A program made the position numbers and the translations under genes. DNA of 64,000 bases from Roseiconus nitratireducens (GTDB lineage Bacteria > Planctomycetota > Planctomycetia > Pirellulales > Pirellulaceae): assembly GCF_008629675.1 (NCBI RefSeq), contig NZ_VWOX01000009.1, forward strand, positions 62,001-126,000, in the 5' to 3' direction. Of this stretch, positions 7,361 to 16,793 are shown piece by piece. A model generated the notes under the pieces. It was not told the origin of the DNA, searched no databases, and saw only the letters and a program-made list of their open reading frames with translations. The number at the start of each line of letters is the position of its first letter. Positions within the stretch are counted from its first letter, which is position 1.

Positions 7361-8557
7361 TCATGGTTTTTCGACGAACCCGTTTCCGTCCAGCAGGATC
7401 TTGCGACATTGTCCCTCTTGCCGGACCGCTTCGGTGCTGAGATGGGAAAAGAGGTTTCCCGACAACACAATCCCCTGGCACTCTTCCAGCAGAACGCCGG
7501 CCGCTTCATTCGGATTGGGTTCCTGTTTGGTGGGATCGTCCGAACGTCGTTGCAGCGGATTACCATCCGCATCGTTGCCGATCCAGGTGTCGCTGAAGTT
7601 GTTTCCGCTGATGGTGATGCTGGCGGATTCGGGACGGACCGCAATCCCGATCTTTTTGACAATCGTGAAGGTGTTGGCCGACACGGCGCACCCGTGAGCG
7701 TCTCGCAGATCGATCCCGCCGGTGAATTCGTGGGCGATGACATTGGCGGAAAGCGTGATGCCGTAACAGTCCCGATCCAACACGATGCCCCAGCCCTGGC
7801 ACTCTTCGATCATGTTGCCGGAGACCACCGAACCGTAGGTATTTTCGATCACCACTCCGTCTCCCAAGTGATCATCCAGGTTGTTTCCTGACATTGCCAA
7901 GTTGAAGGAGTCGATGCATTTCAAACCGTCGACATTCTCTTCGAACTGATTGGCCGACACGATGATGTCATGGCAACCTTCCAGATAAACGCCACAGCGT
8001 TTGTTGTAGGTGAACAGGCAATCGCTGATTCGAGGGTCTTCGTAACAGAACCACAGCCGCAATCCGTCCCCGCCGTTCTCGCTGCTGCTGACGCCGTGAA
8101 CCTGGATTTCCTCGATGTAGCGGGCTTCGATCCCGGCGCCACTGTCGGGGTTGCCGGTGACCCTCAGGTCGGCGATGGAAACCCGCCACAACCGCTCGGG
8201 GTGGGGCGTCGGCTTGCCGGCGTATTTCGGGTTCTCGATCAAAATGGCCGGCTGACCATCGGTGTTTCGATTCACGAGGTGCGTCGCTGTCCCTACGCCT
8301 TCCACACGCGTGTCCCCCGTTTTGATTCGTAGCGGCTGGTCGATCTCGTGAACTCCGGCGGGCAGACGGAGAACGCCGCCGCTGGTCGGAATGGCGTCGG
8401 CCGCAGCCTGGAGCGAATGATACTCGCCGGCATCCACCACCGCGTCGCCGGCCGCCCAACACGTCGTCGAAAGCGACATCACAGCCAGACAGACCGCGAA
8501 CAGGGCGACGGAGCACGACACCGCTGGAGAACGTGCCCAAAGCGTCTGTCGCTCCAT
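7361..8557 (-). CDS. Secreted right-handed parallel beta-helix protein
   Basis: 398 aa from MERQTLWARSPAVSCSVALF. Earlier in-frame codons lack signal-peptide character. After a Sec signal ending near TTCWAAG come the pectate-lyase-3-like start EYHSLQAAADAIPTSGGVLRLPAG and many beta-helix coils of about 22-25 residues (ISDCLFTYNKRCGVYLEG, IIVSANQFEENVDGLKC, LSANVIAHEFTGGIDLRD, and so on). Such folds bind or cleave polysaccharides. I see no clear catalytic triad, so the enzyme class is undecided. It lies 69 bp upstream of the secreted cyclase gene in the same direction and may be cotranscribed. A perfect minus-strand TATAAT (8732-8727) lies about 170 bp before the start. Confidence 0.8.
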   Translation of the reverse strand: MERQTLWARSPAVSCSVALFAVCLAVMSLSTTCWAAGDAVVDAGEYHSLQAAADAIPTSGGVLRLPAGVHEIDQPLRIKTGDTRVEGVGTATHLVNRNTDGQPAILIENPKYAGKPTPHPERLWRVSIADLRVTGNPDSGAGIEARYIEEIQVHGVSSSENGGDGLRLWFCYEDPRISDCLFTYNKRCGVYLEGCHDIIVSANQFEENVDGLKCIDSFNLAMSGNNLDDHLGDGVVIENTYGSVVSGNMIEECQGWGIVLDRDCYGITLSANVIAHEFTGGIDLRDAHGCAVSANTFTIVKKIGIAVRPESASITISGNNFSDTWIGNDADGNPLQRRSDDPTKQEPNPNEAAGVLLEECQGIVLSGNLFSHLSTEAVRQEGQCRKILLDGNGFVEKP

Positions 8558-8962
8558 CAACGTCGGGTGTGCAGCTTTCAGCACTGTTTTTTTCAGCACT
8601 GCTTTGTCGCAACCACCTTGATCGGCTTGATTGGGGATCCGGATTCGCATCATCAGTAGCTCGTTTGCCGTCGAGGGCGGTGCGGGCCCGGGATCGCCAG
8701 TCGGCCCGATTGCCCGAATCCGCCTGATTATAAAGCGGCTCCATCCTCACGGGGTTGTTCTCAATGGCGTCTCTGTCAGATCGCTGCCGCGAAGGCGACG
8801 GCCCGGCAATCGAACTGGGAGACCGGGACGACGCCGGCCTGTGATTTGCACGCGCCGAAATCCCCTCCCCGGGCGAACTTTGCCCACCGCCGCTTGCGAC
8901 CTTCATGGGCGACGCAGCAGACCTGGCGATCTCTCGCGCAGCTTCAGACACCAGGATGAACG
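8558..8962. other. Divergent intergenic region (405 bp)
   Basis: The spacer lies between the beta-helix gene (minus) and the VKOR-like gene (plus). It contains a minus-strand TATAAT at 8727-8732 without a convincing -35, and AGGA just ahead of the ATG at 8963. No protein or RNA gene is seen; the open frames here lack family features. Confidence 0.5.
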
Positions 8963-10633
8963 ATGAACGATCACGACAAACACAACATGATGGGCTCACG
9001 TGGAGTGACCCGTCCGATGGCCGAAATGAAACTCCAAAACGGCCAACAGGACCACGGCGACCACGGCGACCACGAGCATCACGAGCATCACGAGCATCAC
9101 GACCAGAGTGGTCACAGCCAAGGCGATCACAGCTCGAATCACGAAGGATCGAATCACGGAACGGGACACAGCAGCGGTCACGCAATGAGCCATGACGACC
9201 GGCTGCAGATGCTGTCGATGCATCACAAGCAGACGTTGTGGATCTACTGGACGCTTCCCTTGCTGGGAATCTGGTTGCTGACGGCTCCCTTCAACTTCGG
9301 CTACCTGAATGAAGCCTTGTGGGTGGACCCGAGCGGAGGGCGAGGGCCGTGGTTTGCCGAACAGTCGACGCCGGAACTTCAGCACCAGCGTGCGTTACTG
9401 ATGACCGGCAGCGACGTGCTTTGTGGGTTGCTGTTGCTGATCTTCGGCTGGCGGTCATTGAAGCCGAATCGTCCCTACAGCCTGTGGACTTGCTGTTTTG
9501 TCGGGGTGTGGCTGACGTTTGCCCCGATCCTTTTTTGGGCACCGACGGCGTCGTCCTATGCCAACGATTCGTTGATCGGAATCTTGGTAATGGCATTGAC
9601 CATACTGATTCCGGGCATGCCGAACATGATCATGTACATGCAGCACGGAGCGGCAACGCCGCCGGGTTGGAGCTACAACCCGTCCAGTTGGCCGCAGCGG
9701 TGGATCATGATTGCGACCGGCTTTCTGGGGTTCCTGGTCTCGCGATACCTCGCCATGTTCCAATTGGGCTACATCGACTACGTCTGGGATCCGCTGTTCG
9801 GATTCACCCAGGGCACGGAGAAGGTGCTCAACTCCGACATGTCGCATCTGTGGCCCATTTCGGACGGCGGGCTGGGTGTGATTTCCTACACGTTCGAGTT
9901 CTTGATGGGCTACATGGGCAGCCCGTCGCGCTGGCGTACGATGCCGTGGATGGTTTGCTTCTTTGGAATCCTGGTCATCCCGTTGGGTCTAACGCACATT
10001 GTGCTGGTGATCTCGCAACCGGTGATCGTTCATCGCTGGTGCGCCTTCTGTTTGCTGGCGGCCTTGGTGATGCTTCCGATGATCCCGTTGGAGGTCGACG
10101 AGGTGGTCGCAATGATCCAACATGTGAGGCAAGCCAAGGCCCGCGGCGACCGCGGTGGATCGCTGTGGAAGATCTTCTGGAAGGGTGGCCGGGCCGACGG
10201 TTGCACGATGGACGAACGGTCGCCGGAGATGATCAGCCTGCCCGATCAGCCCGGAGCGGTGCTGAAGGCATCGATTTGGGGCATGAGCTTTCCCTGGACC
10301 CTGATCACGACGTCCGCATTGGGGCTGTTGCTGATGTGTCTACCAACTTGGTTTTCCATCGACATCAAGACCCACGCGGCCGACATCGGACACCTCGGCG
10401 GCGCGTTGATCGTCACGGTCTCGGTCATCTGCATGGGAGAAGTGATTCGAACCGGTCGATTCCTGAACCTGTTGCTCGCCGCGGCCGTCGCCGTGGGCCC
10501 CTGGATGGTCGCGGAAGCCACGACCGGATACGCGGCGTTGTGTTCGGTGATCGCCGTGGCGGTCGCTGCGTTGTCGCTGCCCCGCGGACAAATCACGGAA
10601 TCCTACGGCAGCTGGGATCGATTCATTCGGTAG
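8963..10633 (+). CDS. Vitamin K epoxide reductase-like membrane protein with SPW region and His-rich N-terminus
   Basis: 556 aa. Residues about 30-80 are a cytosol-side or exported tail packed with His, Asp, Glu and Gly (HEHHEHHEHHD, GHSSGHAMSHDD), coded partly by a 9-bp tandem repeat around 9070-9100. It could bind metal. About ten TM segments follow. From about residue 250 the sequence matches VKOR proteins of planctomycetes and cyanobacteria, with RYLAMFQLGYIDYVWDP and the redox motif CAFC at C360/C363. The loop Cys pair typical of VKOR is absent (GTEKVLNSD where a Cys is expected). The C-terminal part (IWGMSFPWTL to GPWMVAEATTG) resembles SPW repeats. The role is probably disulfide or quinone redox chemistry in the membrane; the partner is unknown. 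Confidence 0.8.
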   Translation: MNDHDKHNMMGSRGVTRPMAEMKLQNGQQDHGDHGDHEHHEHHEHHDQSGHSQGDHSSNHEGSNHGTGHSSGHAMSHDDRLQMLSMHHKQTLWIYWTLPLLGIWLLTAPFNFGYLNEALWVDPSGGRGPWFAEQSTPELQHQRALLMTGSDVLCGLLLLIFGWRSLKPNRPYSLWTCCFVGVWLTFAPILFWAPTASSYANDSLIGILVMALTILIPGMPNMIMYMQHGAATPPGWSYNPSSWPQRWIMIATGFLGFLVSRYLAMFQLGYIDYVWDPLFGFTQGTEKVLNSDMSHLWPISDGGLGVISYTFEFLMGYMGSPSRWRTMPWMVCFFGILVIPLGLTHIVLVISQPVIVHRWCAFCLLAALVMLPMIPLEVDEVVAMIQHVRQAKARGDRGGSLWKIFWKGGRADGCTMDERSPEMISLPDQPGAVLKASIWGMSFPWTLITTSALGLLLMCLPTWFSIDIKTHAADIGHLGGALIVTVSVICMGEVIRTGRFLNLLLAAAVAVGPWMVAEATTGYAALCSVIAVAVAALSLPRGQITESYGSWDRFIR

Positions 10634-10650
10634 TTCGCGGTAAGCGAACT
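10632..10650. terminator. Hairpin at the VKOR-like gene end
   Basis: AGTTCGC and GCGAACT form a 7-bp stem with a 5-nt loop that overlaps the stop codon, between convergent genes. No T-run follows. Confidence 0.35.
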
Positions 10651-10753
10651 GGACAGCGTCCTGGTGAGTCGGCGACGTTCGCCCAAGCATCGCCGTCCGC
10701 CGTCCGCCGTCGCACGACGGCAGCTACGGAGTGGAAGAGTGAGCCGCGTGAGA

Positions 10754-11491
10754 CTAGCCGCGGTATCGCACCAGGTACCATCCGCCGCCCAGTTCCAACG
10801 ATGCCTGCAAATCGTGGTGCTCGTTCAGTCCTCCGGTGAACGATCCCGGTTGGCTTGACGGCGGATGCCACTCGGCCCAGTCACCGCCATCGGGGCCGGC
10901 CAACTGTAACTTCAATGCGCCGGAATCGCAGCGTTCAATCGCGCTGATGCAAAGTTGCGTCCCAGTGACCGAAGGGGATGTCAACAGAATCAGAGTCCGT
11001 GGCTTGCCAAACGGGTAAGCCATGTAGGGCCCCAAGTGCTGTAACGAGCCGTCGCGCGTCGGCCAATCGTTTCGCAGCGGCCGGGCGATCGAATCGAACC
11101 GATCACGCTGCAGTGCCAGCCGGACACGTTTTCCCTGCCAAGCGATCGCGCTGTGGTTGAGAAACAAGCTGCACCAAAGCGCCATCACGCCCGTCAGCGC
11201 CACCAACGAACGCAGCGAGACCAGGGAGCGGTCGTGTCCGGCGCGTCGGCAGAGCGCCATCACCCAAACCGCCGCGCCTCCACCGGCGACAGTGACCAAC
11301 AGCAGTAGCGACAGCAACCGCCCCAGCCCAACCCAGGCCATCGTTTCCTGGATCGTCGCGGCGGGAGCCACGAACAAGCCCTGCAAATGCTGCAGCATGA
11401 TCTCGAACCATGGGTCCGATGCCGCCCACAGTGAGAGGGCAGCCATCGCCAGAGCTTGCAGGAACAAGAGGGGGCGCAGGGAAACGATCAT
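10754..11491 (-). CDS. Hypothetical membrane protein
   Basis: 245 aa, family not recognised. It has an N-terminal hydrophobic segment (LLFLQALAMAALSLWAA), a second (LGRLLSLLLLVTVAGGGAAVWVMAL) and a third (SLVALTGVMALWCSLFLNHSAIAW), then a soluble C-terminal half of about 130 residues with several Trp and Tyr. The topology suggests a membrane-anchored domain outside the cytosol. It lies 47 bp downstream of the squalene-cyclase-like gene in the same direction and probably belongs to that transcript. ATG 11491 is preceded by GAGCGG. No catalytic pattern is evident. Confidence 0.65.
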   Translation of the reverse strand: MIVSLRPLLFLQALAMAALSLWAASDPWFEIMLQHLQGLFVAPAATIQETMAWVGLGRLLSLLLLVTVAGGGAAVWVMALCRRAGHDRSLVSLRSLVALTGVMALWCSLFLNHSAIAWQGKRVRLALQRDRFDSIARPLRNDWPTRDGSLQHLGPYMAYPFGKPRTLILLTSPSVTGTQLCISAIERCDSGALKLQLAGPDGGDWAEWHPPSSQPGSFTGGLNEHHDLQASLELGGGWYLVRYRG

Positions 11492-11538
11492 CCGCTCAAA
11501 TAGATCCGTCGAAGTTTTTCAAATGGCTGCGTGCCGGT

Positions 11539-12747
11539 TCATTTCCCCGGCGATGACTTGGGCGGGTCGCAGTAGGCCAACGCGAGCAATGCGAAACTGG
11601 TTGCCAAGTCCTTGTCATTTTCGAACCACCGCTCATTCTGGTTGGCCCACGATCCGTCGTCGTTTTGCCGTCTGGCGAGTTCTTGGACCAAGTCGGCTCG
11701 CCAGTCGTGCACATCACCATCTTCGTCTTTTAGTTCGTCAACGCCGGCGGCTTTCAGTGCGGCCGCGAAGGTGTGGTAGTAGTAATACAAACCGGCCGAT
11801 CCCATCCCGGGATTGTTTTCGACATCGTAGAATTCGCTGATCCAATCCACGGCCGCCTTGACGCGTGGATCGTTGCTGGTCAGGCCCGCGTAAATCATGC
11901 TTTTCAAGCCGGTGTAGGTCATCGAGCCATAACTTCGCAAGCCTCCGTTGGGCGTGTAACGTTCCTCGGAAGTACTCGGGTCGATCTTTGTCGTCGGGAT
12001 CTCGTAGTAGAAACCGCCGTCGTCAACTTTGCCGGCCAATGGGGTGTCGTTGAACTTCGCGTCCAGGTTTTGGCAACGGGAGACAAACGCCAGCGCACGT
12101 TGGATCGCCGGATCTTCGGGGCCGGCCTCGGTCGCCCGCAGGGCTTCGATGAAGTAACCGGTGTTGGACAGATCGGGTCGTCCGGCGCCACCGTAGCCGA
12201 CGCCGCCATACCAGGGATCCGATGGATCCCGCTTGACCTCTCCGTACTGCATCTCGGTCACAAAGTCCTTGGCCCGCCCGAGCAATTCGTTGTAGCGGCC
12301 GTCGGCATTTGCTTCAGCGAAGCACAGCATGGCGACGCAGGTCTCATAGTTCCGAAGTCGTCCGTTTCCGTAGATGCCGCCGTCGGGTTTGACGAATCCC
12401 TGCAGGGCCTTCAGGCCTTTGGCGACCATCGGATCGTCCACCGTGCGGCCGTTGCGGAGGGCCGCCGTAATCGCCAGGGCGGTCACGCCCGGCCCGACAC
12501 GCGGCGAAAACATCCCGGCGTCGGTTTGGCCCTCGCCCGCCAAGTACTCCAGCCCCTTGCGAACGATCGCCTGGCGCTGCGTCTCGACCGCTTCACCCGA
12601 TTGGGATTCCGCGGTGGCCGCCTGTCCGGTCGGGGCCGCCTGTCCGGTCGCGACGTCCTGTGCAGTCAGCGGGACACCCAACCCGGCAACCAACAGACCG
12701 GTGACAAAAATGCGTCGGCCGCGGTGAAAATTCCATCGTCTGTTCAT
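11539..12747 (-). CDS. Secreted prenyltransferase/squalene-cyclase-like alpha-toroid repeat protein
   Basis: 402 aa. It has a signal peptide (RRIFVTGLLVAGLGVPLTAQ), then a low-complexity stretch with two GQAA units, then alpha/alpha-toroid repeats: GLEYLAGEGQTDAGMFSP, GLKALQGFVKPDGGIYGN, WISEFYDVENNPGM and a final QNDDGSWANQNERWFEND. These QW-like repeats are shared by squalene-hopene cyclases and prenyltransferase beta subunits. Export and the lack of a clear DXDD acid motif argue against terpene cyclisation, so a structural or binding role is more likely. The gene precedes the small membrane-protein gene and follows a LssY-C gene on the same strand. Confidence 0.8.
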   Translation of the reverse strand: MNRRWNFHRGRRIFVTGLLVAGLGVPLTAQDVATGQAAPTGQAATAESQSGEAVETQRQAIVRKGLEYLAGEGQTDAGMFSPRVGPGVTALAITAALRNGRTVDDPMVAKGLKALQGFVKPDGGIYGNGRLRNYETCVAMLCFAEANADGRYNELLGRAKDFVTEMQYGEVKRDPSDPWYGGVGYGGAGRPDLSNTGYFIEALRATEAGPEDPAIQRALAFVSRCQNLDAKFNDTPLAGKVDDGGFYYEIPTTKIDPSTSEERYTPNGGLRSYGSMTYTGLKSMIYAGLTSNDPRVKAAVDWISEFYDVENNPGMGSAGLYYYYHTFAAALKAAGVDELKDEDGDVHDWRADLVQELARRQNDDGSWANQNERWFENDKDLATSFALLALAYCDPPKSSPGK

Positions 12748-12873
12748 CGATCAGCTCCCAAAAACCCGTGATTTGCGGGTTCAACGCGAAAACCCATTGG
12801 ACGCCCACACCACTTTGCACACCGCGTGCCGCAGCCCGAGTCAGCGTTCAGCGATGCGTGCCCAGACGATGCG

Positions 12874-13632
12874 TCAGTCCGTCGCCGTGATGCGGAGCTT
12901 GGCCAGGGACAACCGGCCGTCGGTGTGCCAAGGGTCTCCGCCCCCGTTGCGCCCCTGCCGAACCTGATGGAAATCGTCGACGAATTCGATATCGATCAGC
13001 CGCCCGGTTTGGCGGAGTTCGCCAACCAAGTGGTCCCGTTCCAAGTCGACATCGGCAGCAATGTGGTGGGTGATCTGCCCCGTCGTGTGACTCAAACCGA
13101 CGCGCCTGTCGAACGTCGCCGAACCGGCCCACAACGGGTTGCCCTGATCGTCGGTCTGACCGGATTTCCAGAATCGGACGTGGTGTCGTTGCCGCGGGTC
13201 GTCGCCGACGGGCTGTTCAAAGGCCAAGTCTTCGGGGCGGCCCCACAGGTACAGCCTGCTGACCGGTGCCGCGTCGTAAGGACGTTCGGCGACCGAGTCG
13301 ACGGCAATCCGAAGGTCGCTTCTCATGCCGAGCGGGTCCGCCGTGTACCATCCGGCGGCACGTAACGCCGCCTTCAGCTCTTGCTCCATGCCGATCAGTG
13401 CCAGATTGATCGGATCACCTGGATGACCATCACTGGTTTCGGTGACCCCTGGCATGTCATCCAGTGCCGGATGGCGGCCGGTGTAGTGCTCCCAAAACAC
13501 CGGCATCAACCAGTACGCCACAACCAGATAGACCAGCAGCAAGATGCCCAGGGCCGACGAGATCCGTTGCCAAAGAACGTCTCGACGCGCGGGCACCACG
13601 GGGTCCGATGGATTGTCGGAATGTTCACTCAT
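12874..13632 (-). CDS. LssY C-terminal domain protein, membrane-anchored
   Basis: 252 aa. One N-terminal TM (ISSALGILLLVYLVVAYWLM) leads into the LssY C-terminal-like domain: HPGDPINLALIGMEQELKAA, AGWYTADPLG, SRLYLWGRPEDLAFEQPVG, RHHVRFWKSG and the closing HHIAADVDLERD. In other bacteria this domain is often fused to PAP2 phosphatase or DedA-type membrane parts. Here it stands alone behind an anchor. Function is unknown; envelope or lipid-linked roles are suggested by the fusions. It is upstream of the squalene-cyclase-like gene with a 126-bp gap, so cotranscription is possible but not certain. Confidence 0.8.
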   Translation of the reverse strand: MSEHSDNPSDPVVPARRDVLWQRISSALGILLLVYLVVAYWLMPVFWEHYTGRHPALDDMPGVTETSDGHPGDPINLALIGMEQELKAALRAAGWYTADPLGMRSDLRIAVDSVAERPYDAAPVSRLYLWGRPEDLAFEQPVGDDPRQRHHVRFWKSGQTDDQGNPLWAGSATFDRRVGLSHTTGQITHHIAADVDLERDHLVGELRQTGRLIDIEFVDDFHQVRQGRNGGGDPWHTDGRLSLAKLRITATD

Positions 13633-13842
13633 GGCTGCAACGCTTTCACAAACAAATGAAGACGACGGCGAATCGAACGCGACCGGTTCATTCTAGCCAG
13701 CGACGCGATTCGCAGCCTGCCCTCTCGAATCACTGCTCGCGAATCGGCTCGCGCGGCTGTCCATCGAACCGCTGCCGCGCTTCGCCGCGTTGGATACGAA
13801 TCGCCCCTTCAACTCAGCGGAAACCGGCGTCGCCACGGTCCT

Positions 13843-15258
13843 TCAATCGTCGATCCCATAGGCCCGCAATCGGTCTCGCAGCGTGCCGCGGTGGATCCCC
13901 AACATTTCCGCCGCTTTGGCGCGGTTGCCCCCGGTGTGTTCGAGCACTCGCCTGAGTAATGCGGGCTCGGCCGCGGTAAGGAATTGGGCGTGCAAAGGCT
14001 CTCCCTGCTCCTCCCAACGCGCGATCGCCTCGCCGGCCCATTCGCGGACCGCATGATCGACCGACGCACGCGTCGAAGGTGACGCCGGATCGCGACCAGG
14101 TTTTGGCGGAGGAAAGTCCCCAATCGCCAAACTTCGTCCACGGGCCACGACGGCGGCGTGTCCGACGGCATTCTTCAATTCACGGACGTTCCCGGACCAC
14201 GGGCGTTTGACCAGCTCGGCCAACAAGGCGGAATCGATCGCCGTCTCCGCGGCGGGATAGTTCATTGCATGCAGAAAATGATGACAGAGGACCCCGATGT
14301 CTTCGGTCCTTTCTCGCAGTGGTGGCAAATGGATTTGAACGCCGCTCAACCGATGAAACAAGTCTTCCCGAAACTCGCCGTCGCCAACCGCCTGGTGCAA
14401 ATCGCTGTTGGTTGCCGCGAGGATTCGGACATCGGCTTGCCGTGGCTGGATGTCGCCGACGCGACAGTATTCCCCCTGTTCCAAGACACGCAGCAACTTC
14501 ACCTGGGTGCCGATCGGCAAGTCACCGATTTCATCCAACAACACGGTGCCGCCCTCGGCCCGCTCAAACAAACCGGGTCGGTCATCGACGGCGCCGGTGA
14601 AGGCACCCTTGATGTGACCGAACAATTCGCTCTCGATCAGATCGGTATTCAACGCGACCGGCGCGATCGGCAAGTACGGTTTGTCCGCTCGACGGCTGTG
14701 CCGATGGATGGCGGCAGCTACCAATTCCTTGCCCGTCCCGGTTTCTCCGGTGATCAGCACCGACAGGTCGCTGTCAGCCACCAACGCGATCTGCCGAAAG
14801 ACCTGTTGCATGGCGGGCGATCCGCCGACCAGAGCGGCGTTGTCGGTCGCCATCGGCTGCGTTTGCACGGGCGCGGCGACCGTCCGCGATTTGCGGAGCG
14901 CCTGGCGGCACGTTCGCAGCGCATCTTCCAACTTGAACGGCTTGGTCAAATAGTCCGTCGCACCGTTCTTGACCGCCGCAACTGCCGTTTCCAAATCTCC
15001 GAAGGCGGTGATGATGATCACCGGCGCGTCCCCCGTCGCCGAGAGAAACTTGGGCAAGGCGGTGATCCCGTCTTCCTTGGGCAGCCGAACATCCAAGATG
15101 ACCATGACCGGACGATGTTCCGCCGCCAAACGCAGCCCTTCCTCGGCCGAGGACGCGGTCACCACGCGGTGGCCCTCCTGGGTCAGCATTTTTTCCAACG
15201 CCCAACAAATCGACGGTTCATCGTCGACGACCAACACCGGCGCGGCTGTGTTCATCAT
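13843..15258 (-). CDS. Sigma-54-dependent response regulator (NtrC family)
   Basis: 471 aa. It has a receiver domain with DDE at residues 12-14, phospho-acceptor D56 in ILDVRLP, and K in LTKPFK. The AAA+ domain has Walker A GETGTGKE, the sigma-54 loop GAFTGA (within HIKGAFTGAVDD) and Walker B GTVLLDEIGD. A Fis-type HTH closes the protein (NRAKAAEMLGIHRGTLRDRL). All residues needed to drive sigma-54 RNA polymerase are present. The ATG overlaps the kinase stop by 4 bp (ATGA; a second ATG follows immediately), so regulator and kinase are made together. Targets are unknown. Confidence 0.92.
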   Translation of the reverse strand: MMNTAAPVLVVDDEPSICWALEKMLTQEGHRVVTASSAEEGLRLAAEHRPVMVILDVRLPKEDGITALPKFLSATGDAPVIIITAFGDLETAVAAVKNGATDYLTKPFKLEDALRTCRQALRKSRTVAAPVQTQPMATDNAALVGGSPAMQQVFRQIALVADSDLSVLITGETGTGKELVAAAIHRHSRRADKPYLPIAPVALNTDLIESELFGHIKGAFTGAVDDRPGLFERAEGGTVLLDEIGDLPIGTQVKLLRVLEQGEYCRVGDIQPRQADVRILAATNSDLHQAVGDGEFREDLFHRLSGVQIHLPPLRERTEDIGVLCHHFLHAMNYPAAETAIDSALLAELVKRPWSGNVRELKNAVGHAAVVARGRSLAIGDFPPPKPGRDPASPSTRASVDHAVREWAGEAIARWEEQGEPLHAQFLTAAEPALLRRVLEHTGGNRAKAAEMLGIHRGTLRDRLRAYGIDD

Positions 15259-16685
15259 GTCTCCTCCTGAATGGTCACCGTGACCATTAACTCAAACACG
15301 GTTTTTCCATCGGCTCGCGTCCATTTGACATCGCCGCCGAGAAACTCCGCGGCGCGGCGCACCACGGGCAATCCCAAACCCAACCCTTCCGGTTTGGACG
15401 TCACCAACGGCTCGAACAAGTCCTCGGCAACTTCCTCGGGGATGCCGGGACCATTGTCGGCCACCCGAACGCGCAGCTGGGGTGGTCCGCCGGCGTCGCT
15501 CGTCGCTTCGGCGTCCACCCAGACTTGGTCGCCGGCCTGCATCGCGTTGTGCACCAGGTTGGTCAGCGCCGCGACCCACGTGGGGCCGTCACCGATCTGA
15601 TATCGCGACAATGAGCCGTCGTCCTGCCAGCGGATCTCCACTCTCAAGTGACGAGCGATCGGCGTCAAGCTCAACCGCACGTCGTTCCAACAAACCATCG
15701 CCGACATCGGACGGTTCTGGTCCTGCCGACCGGACGCGACCAACAGCAAACGCCGCACGTAACTTTCGGCCGACTCGATTTGGCTGATCGCCACCTGCAA
15801 TCCCTCGTCGTCGGCGTGCGGACAGTCGGCGGCATGCAACTCCACGGCCATTCGCGCACCGGTCAGGCTGTTGCGCAGCTGGTGCGCCATGCCGCCCGCA
15901 ATCTGATGCAACAACTTCTCGCTCTGCTGTCGATTCACCCGTCCCCACAAGCGGCTCAACTGGTTGGCCATGGAATCGACCGCACCGCCCAATCGACCCA
16001 CTTCGTCGCCGACGTCGTCGGAGACGGTCGAGTCGAAATCGCCATCCGCGACGGCTTCCACACGATGCTGCAATTTGGCCAACCGTCCGACCAGCCGCGA
16101 GGACAGCACCAGCGCGACCGAACTGATCGCGGCAATTGTCGACAATCCGGTGACCAGGGGAAGCAGCGCGGCACGCCGCCGACTGGCGCGCAACAAGGCT
16201 TCGTCAAACAGAACGGCCACTCCGGCGACACCGTCGGAGCGCACCGGCGCGTCGTTCATGGAAAAAAAATAGACGCGGTAGCGACGTGAACCGACGGTCA
16301 ACCCCGCCGGCTGCGTGTGCTCATCGCGGCCGCCAGATTCGCGGCCTAGCGTCCGAGCCAGGTTCGCCGCCAGTGGCTCGTTCGGCGGAGGGATCACCGT
16401 CGCCTGCAACAACTGGCCGTTCGCGTTCACCGTCGCCAATTCGGTTTGCGTCAGGTCCGCCAACAGATTCAACACGACGGCGTTCAGCGGAAACGTCGAA
16501 CCGGAAAGCGTGTCCCGGATCCCGACAAACCGATCCTGCATCTGCTCACTGGCCCAGCTGGCACCCCACCAGGACGATCCCAACGCCACCGCAACCGCCG
16601 CCATCAGTGCCGACGCCAGCATGGGTGCGAGCAATCGGAGTCGAAGCGAACGAAAGGGAGGCGTTGGCGGCAAGAGTCGGCTCAA
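15255..16685 (-). CDS. Membrane sensor histidine kinase
   Basis: About 476 aa. No ATG precedes the first TM, so a TTG at 16685 (before SRLLPPTPPFRSLRLRLLAP) is chosen; TTG 16754 or ATG 16619 are alternatives. Two TMs (LASALMAAVAVALGSSWW and LPLVTGLSTIAAISSVALVLSS) bracket an extracytoplasmic sensor of about 150 residues. HAMP follows (RLVGRLAKLQHRVEAVADGDF), then a H-box variant GGMAHQLRNSLTGARMAVEL with the phospho-His, and a GHKL ATPase with NLVHNAMQAG, DNGPGIPEEV and GLGLGLPVV. It pairs with the NtrC-type regulator just downstream. Confidence 0.88.
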   Translation of the reverse strand: MSRLLPPTPPFRSLRLRLLAPMLASALMAAVAVALGSSWWGASWASEQMQDRFVGIRDTLSGSTFPLNAVVLNLLADLTQTELATVNANGQLLQATVIPPPNEPLAANLARTLGRESGGRDEHTQPAGLTVGSRRYRVYFFSMNDAPVRSDGVAGVAVLFDEALLRASRRRAALLPLVTGLSTIAAISSVALVLSSRLVGRLAKLQHRVEAVADGDFDSTVSDDVGDEVGRLGGAVDSMANQLSRLWGRVNRQQSEKLLHQIAGGMAHQLRNSLTGARMAVELHAADCPHADDEGLQVAISQIESAESYVRRLLLVASGRQDQNRPMSAMVCWNDVRLSLTPIARHLRVEIRWQDDGSLSRYQIGDGPTWVAALTNLVHNAMQAGDQVWVDAEATSDAGGPPQLRVRVADNGPGIPEEVAEDLFEPLVTSKPEGLGLGLPVVRRAAEFLGGDVKWTRADGKTVFELMVTVTIQEET

Positions 16686-16793
16686 GCGGTTCGGAGAATG
16701 ATCTTGGCATTTTAGACCAAACCGCCGGGCGGAAAATCCGCCACGCCTGGCCAAAGCAACACCGCCGTGGCCGCACCGCTTTTGAGACCGGGG

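Noticed and set aside
11773-12771. 332-aa plus-strand frame over the squalene-cyclase-like gene
   Set aside because: Antisense shadow.
14158-15270. 370-aa plus-strand frame over the NtrC regulator
   Set aside because: Antisense shadow without domain features.
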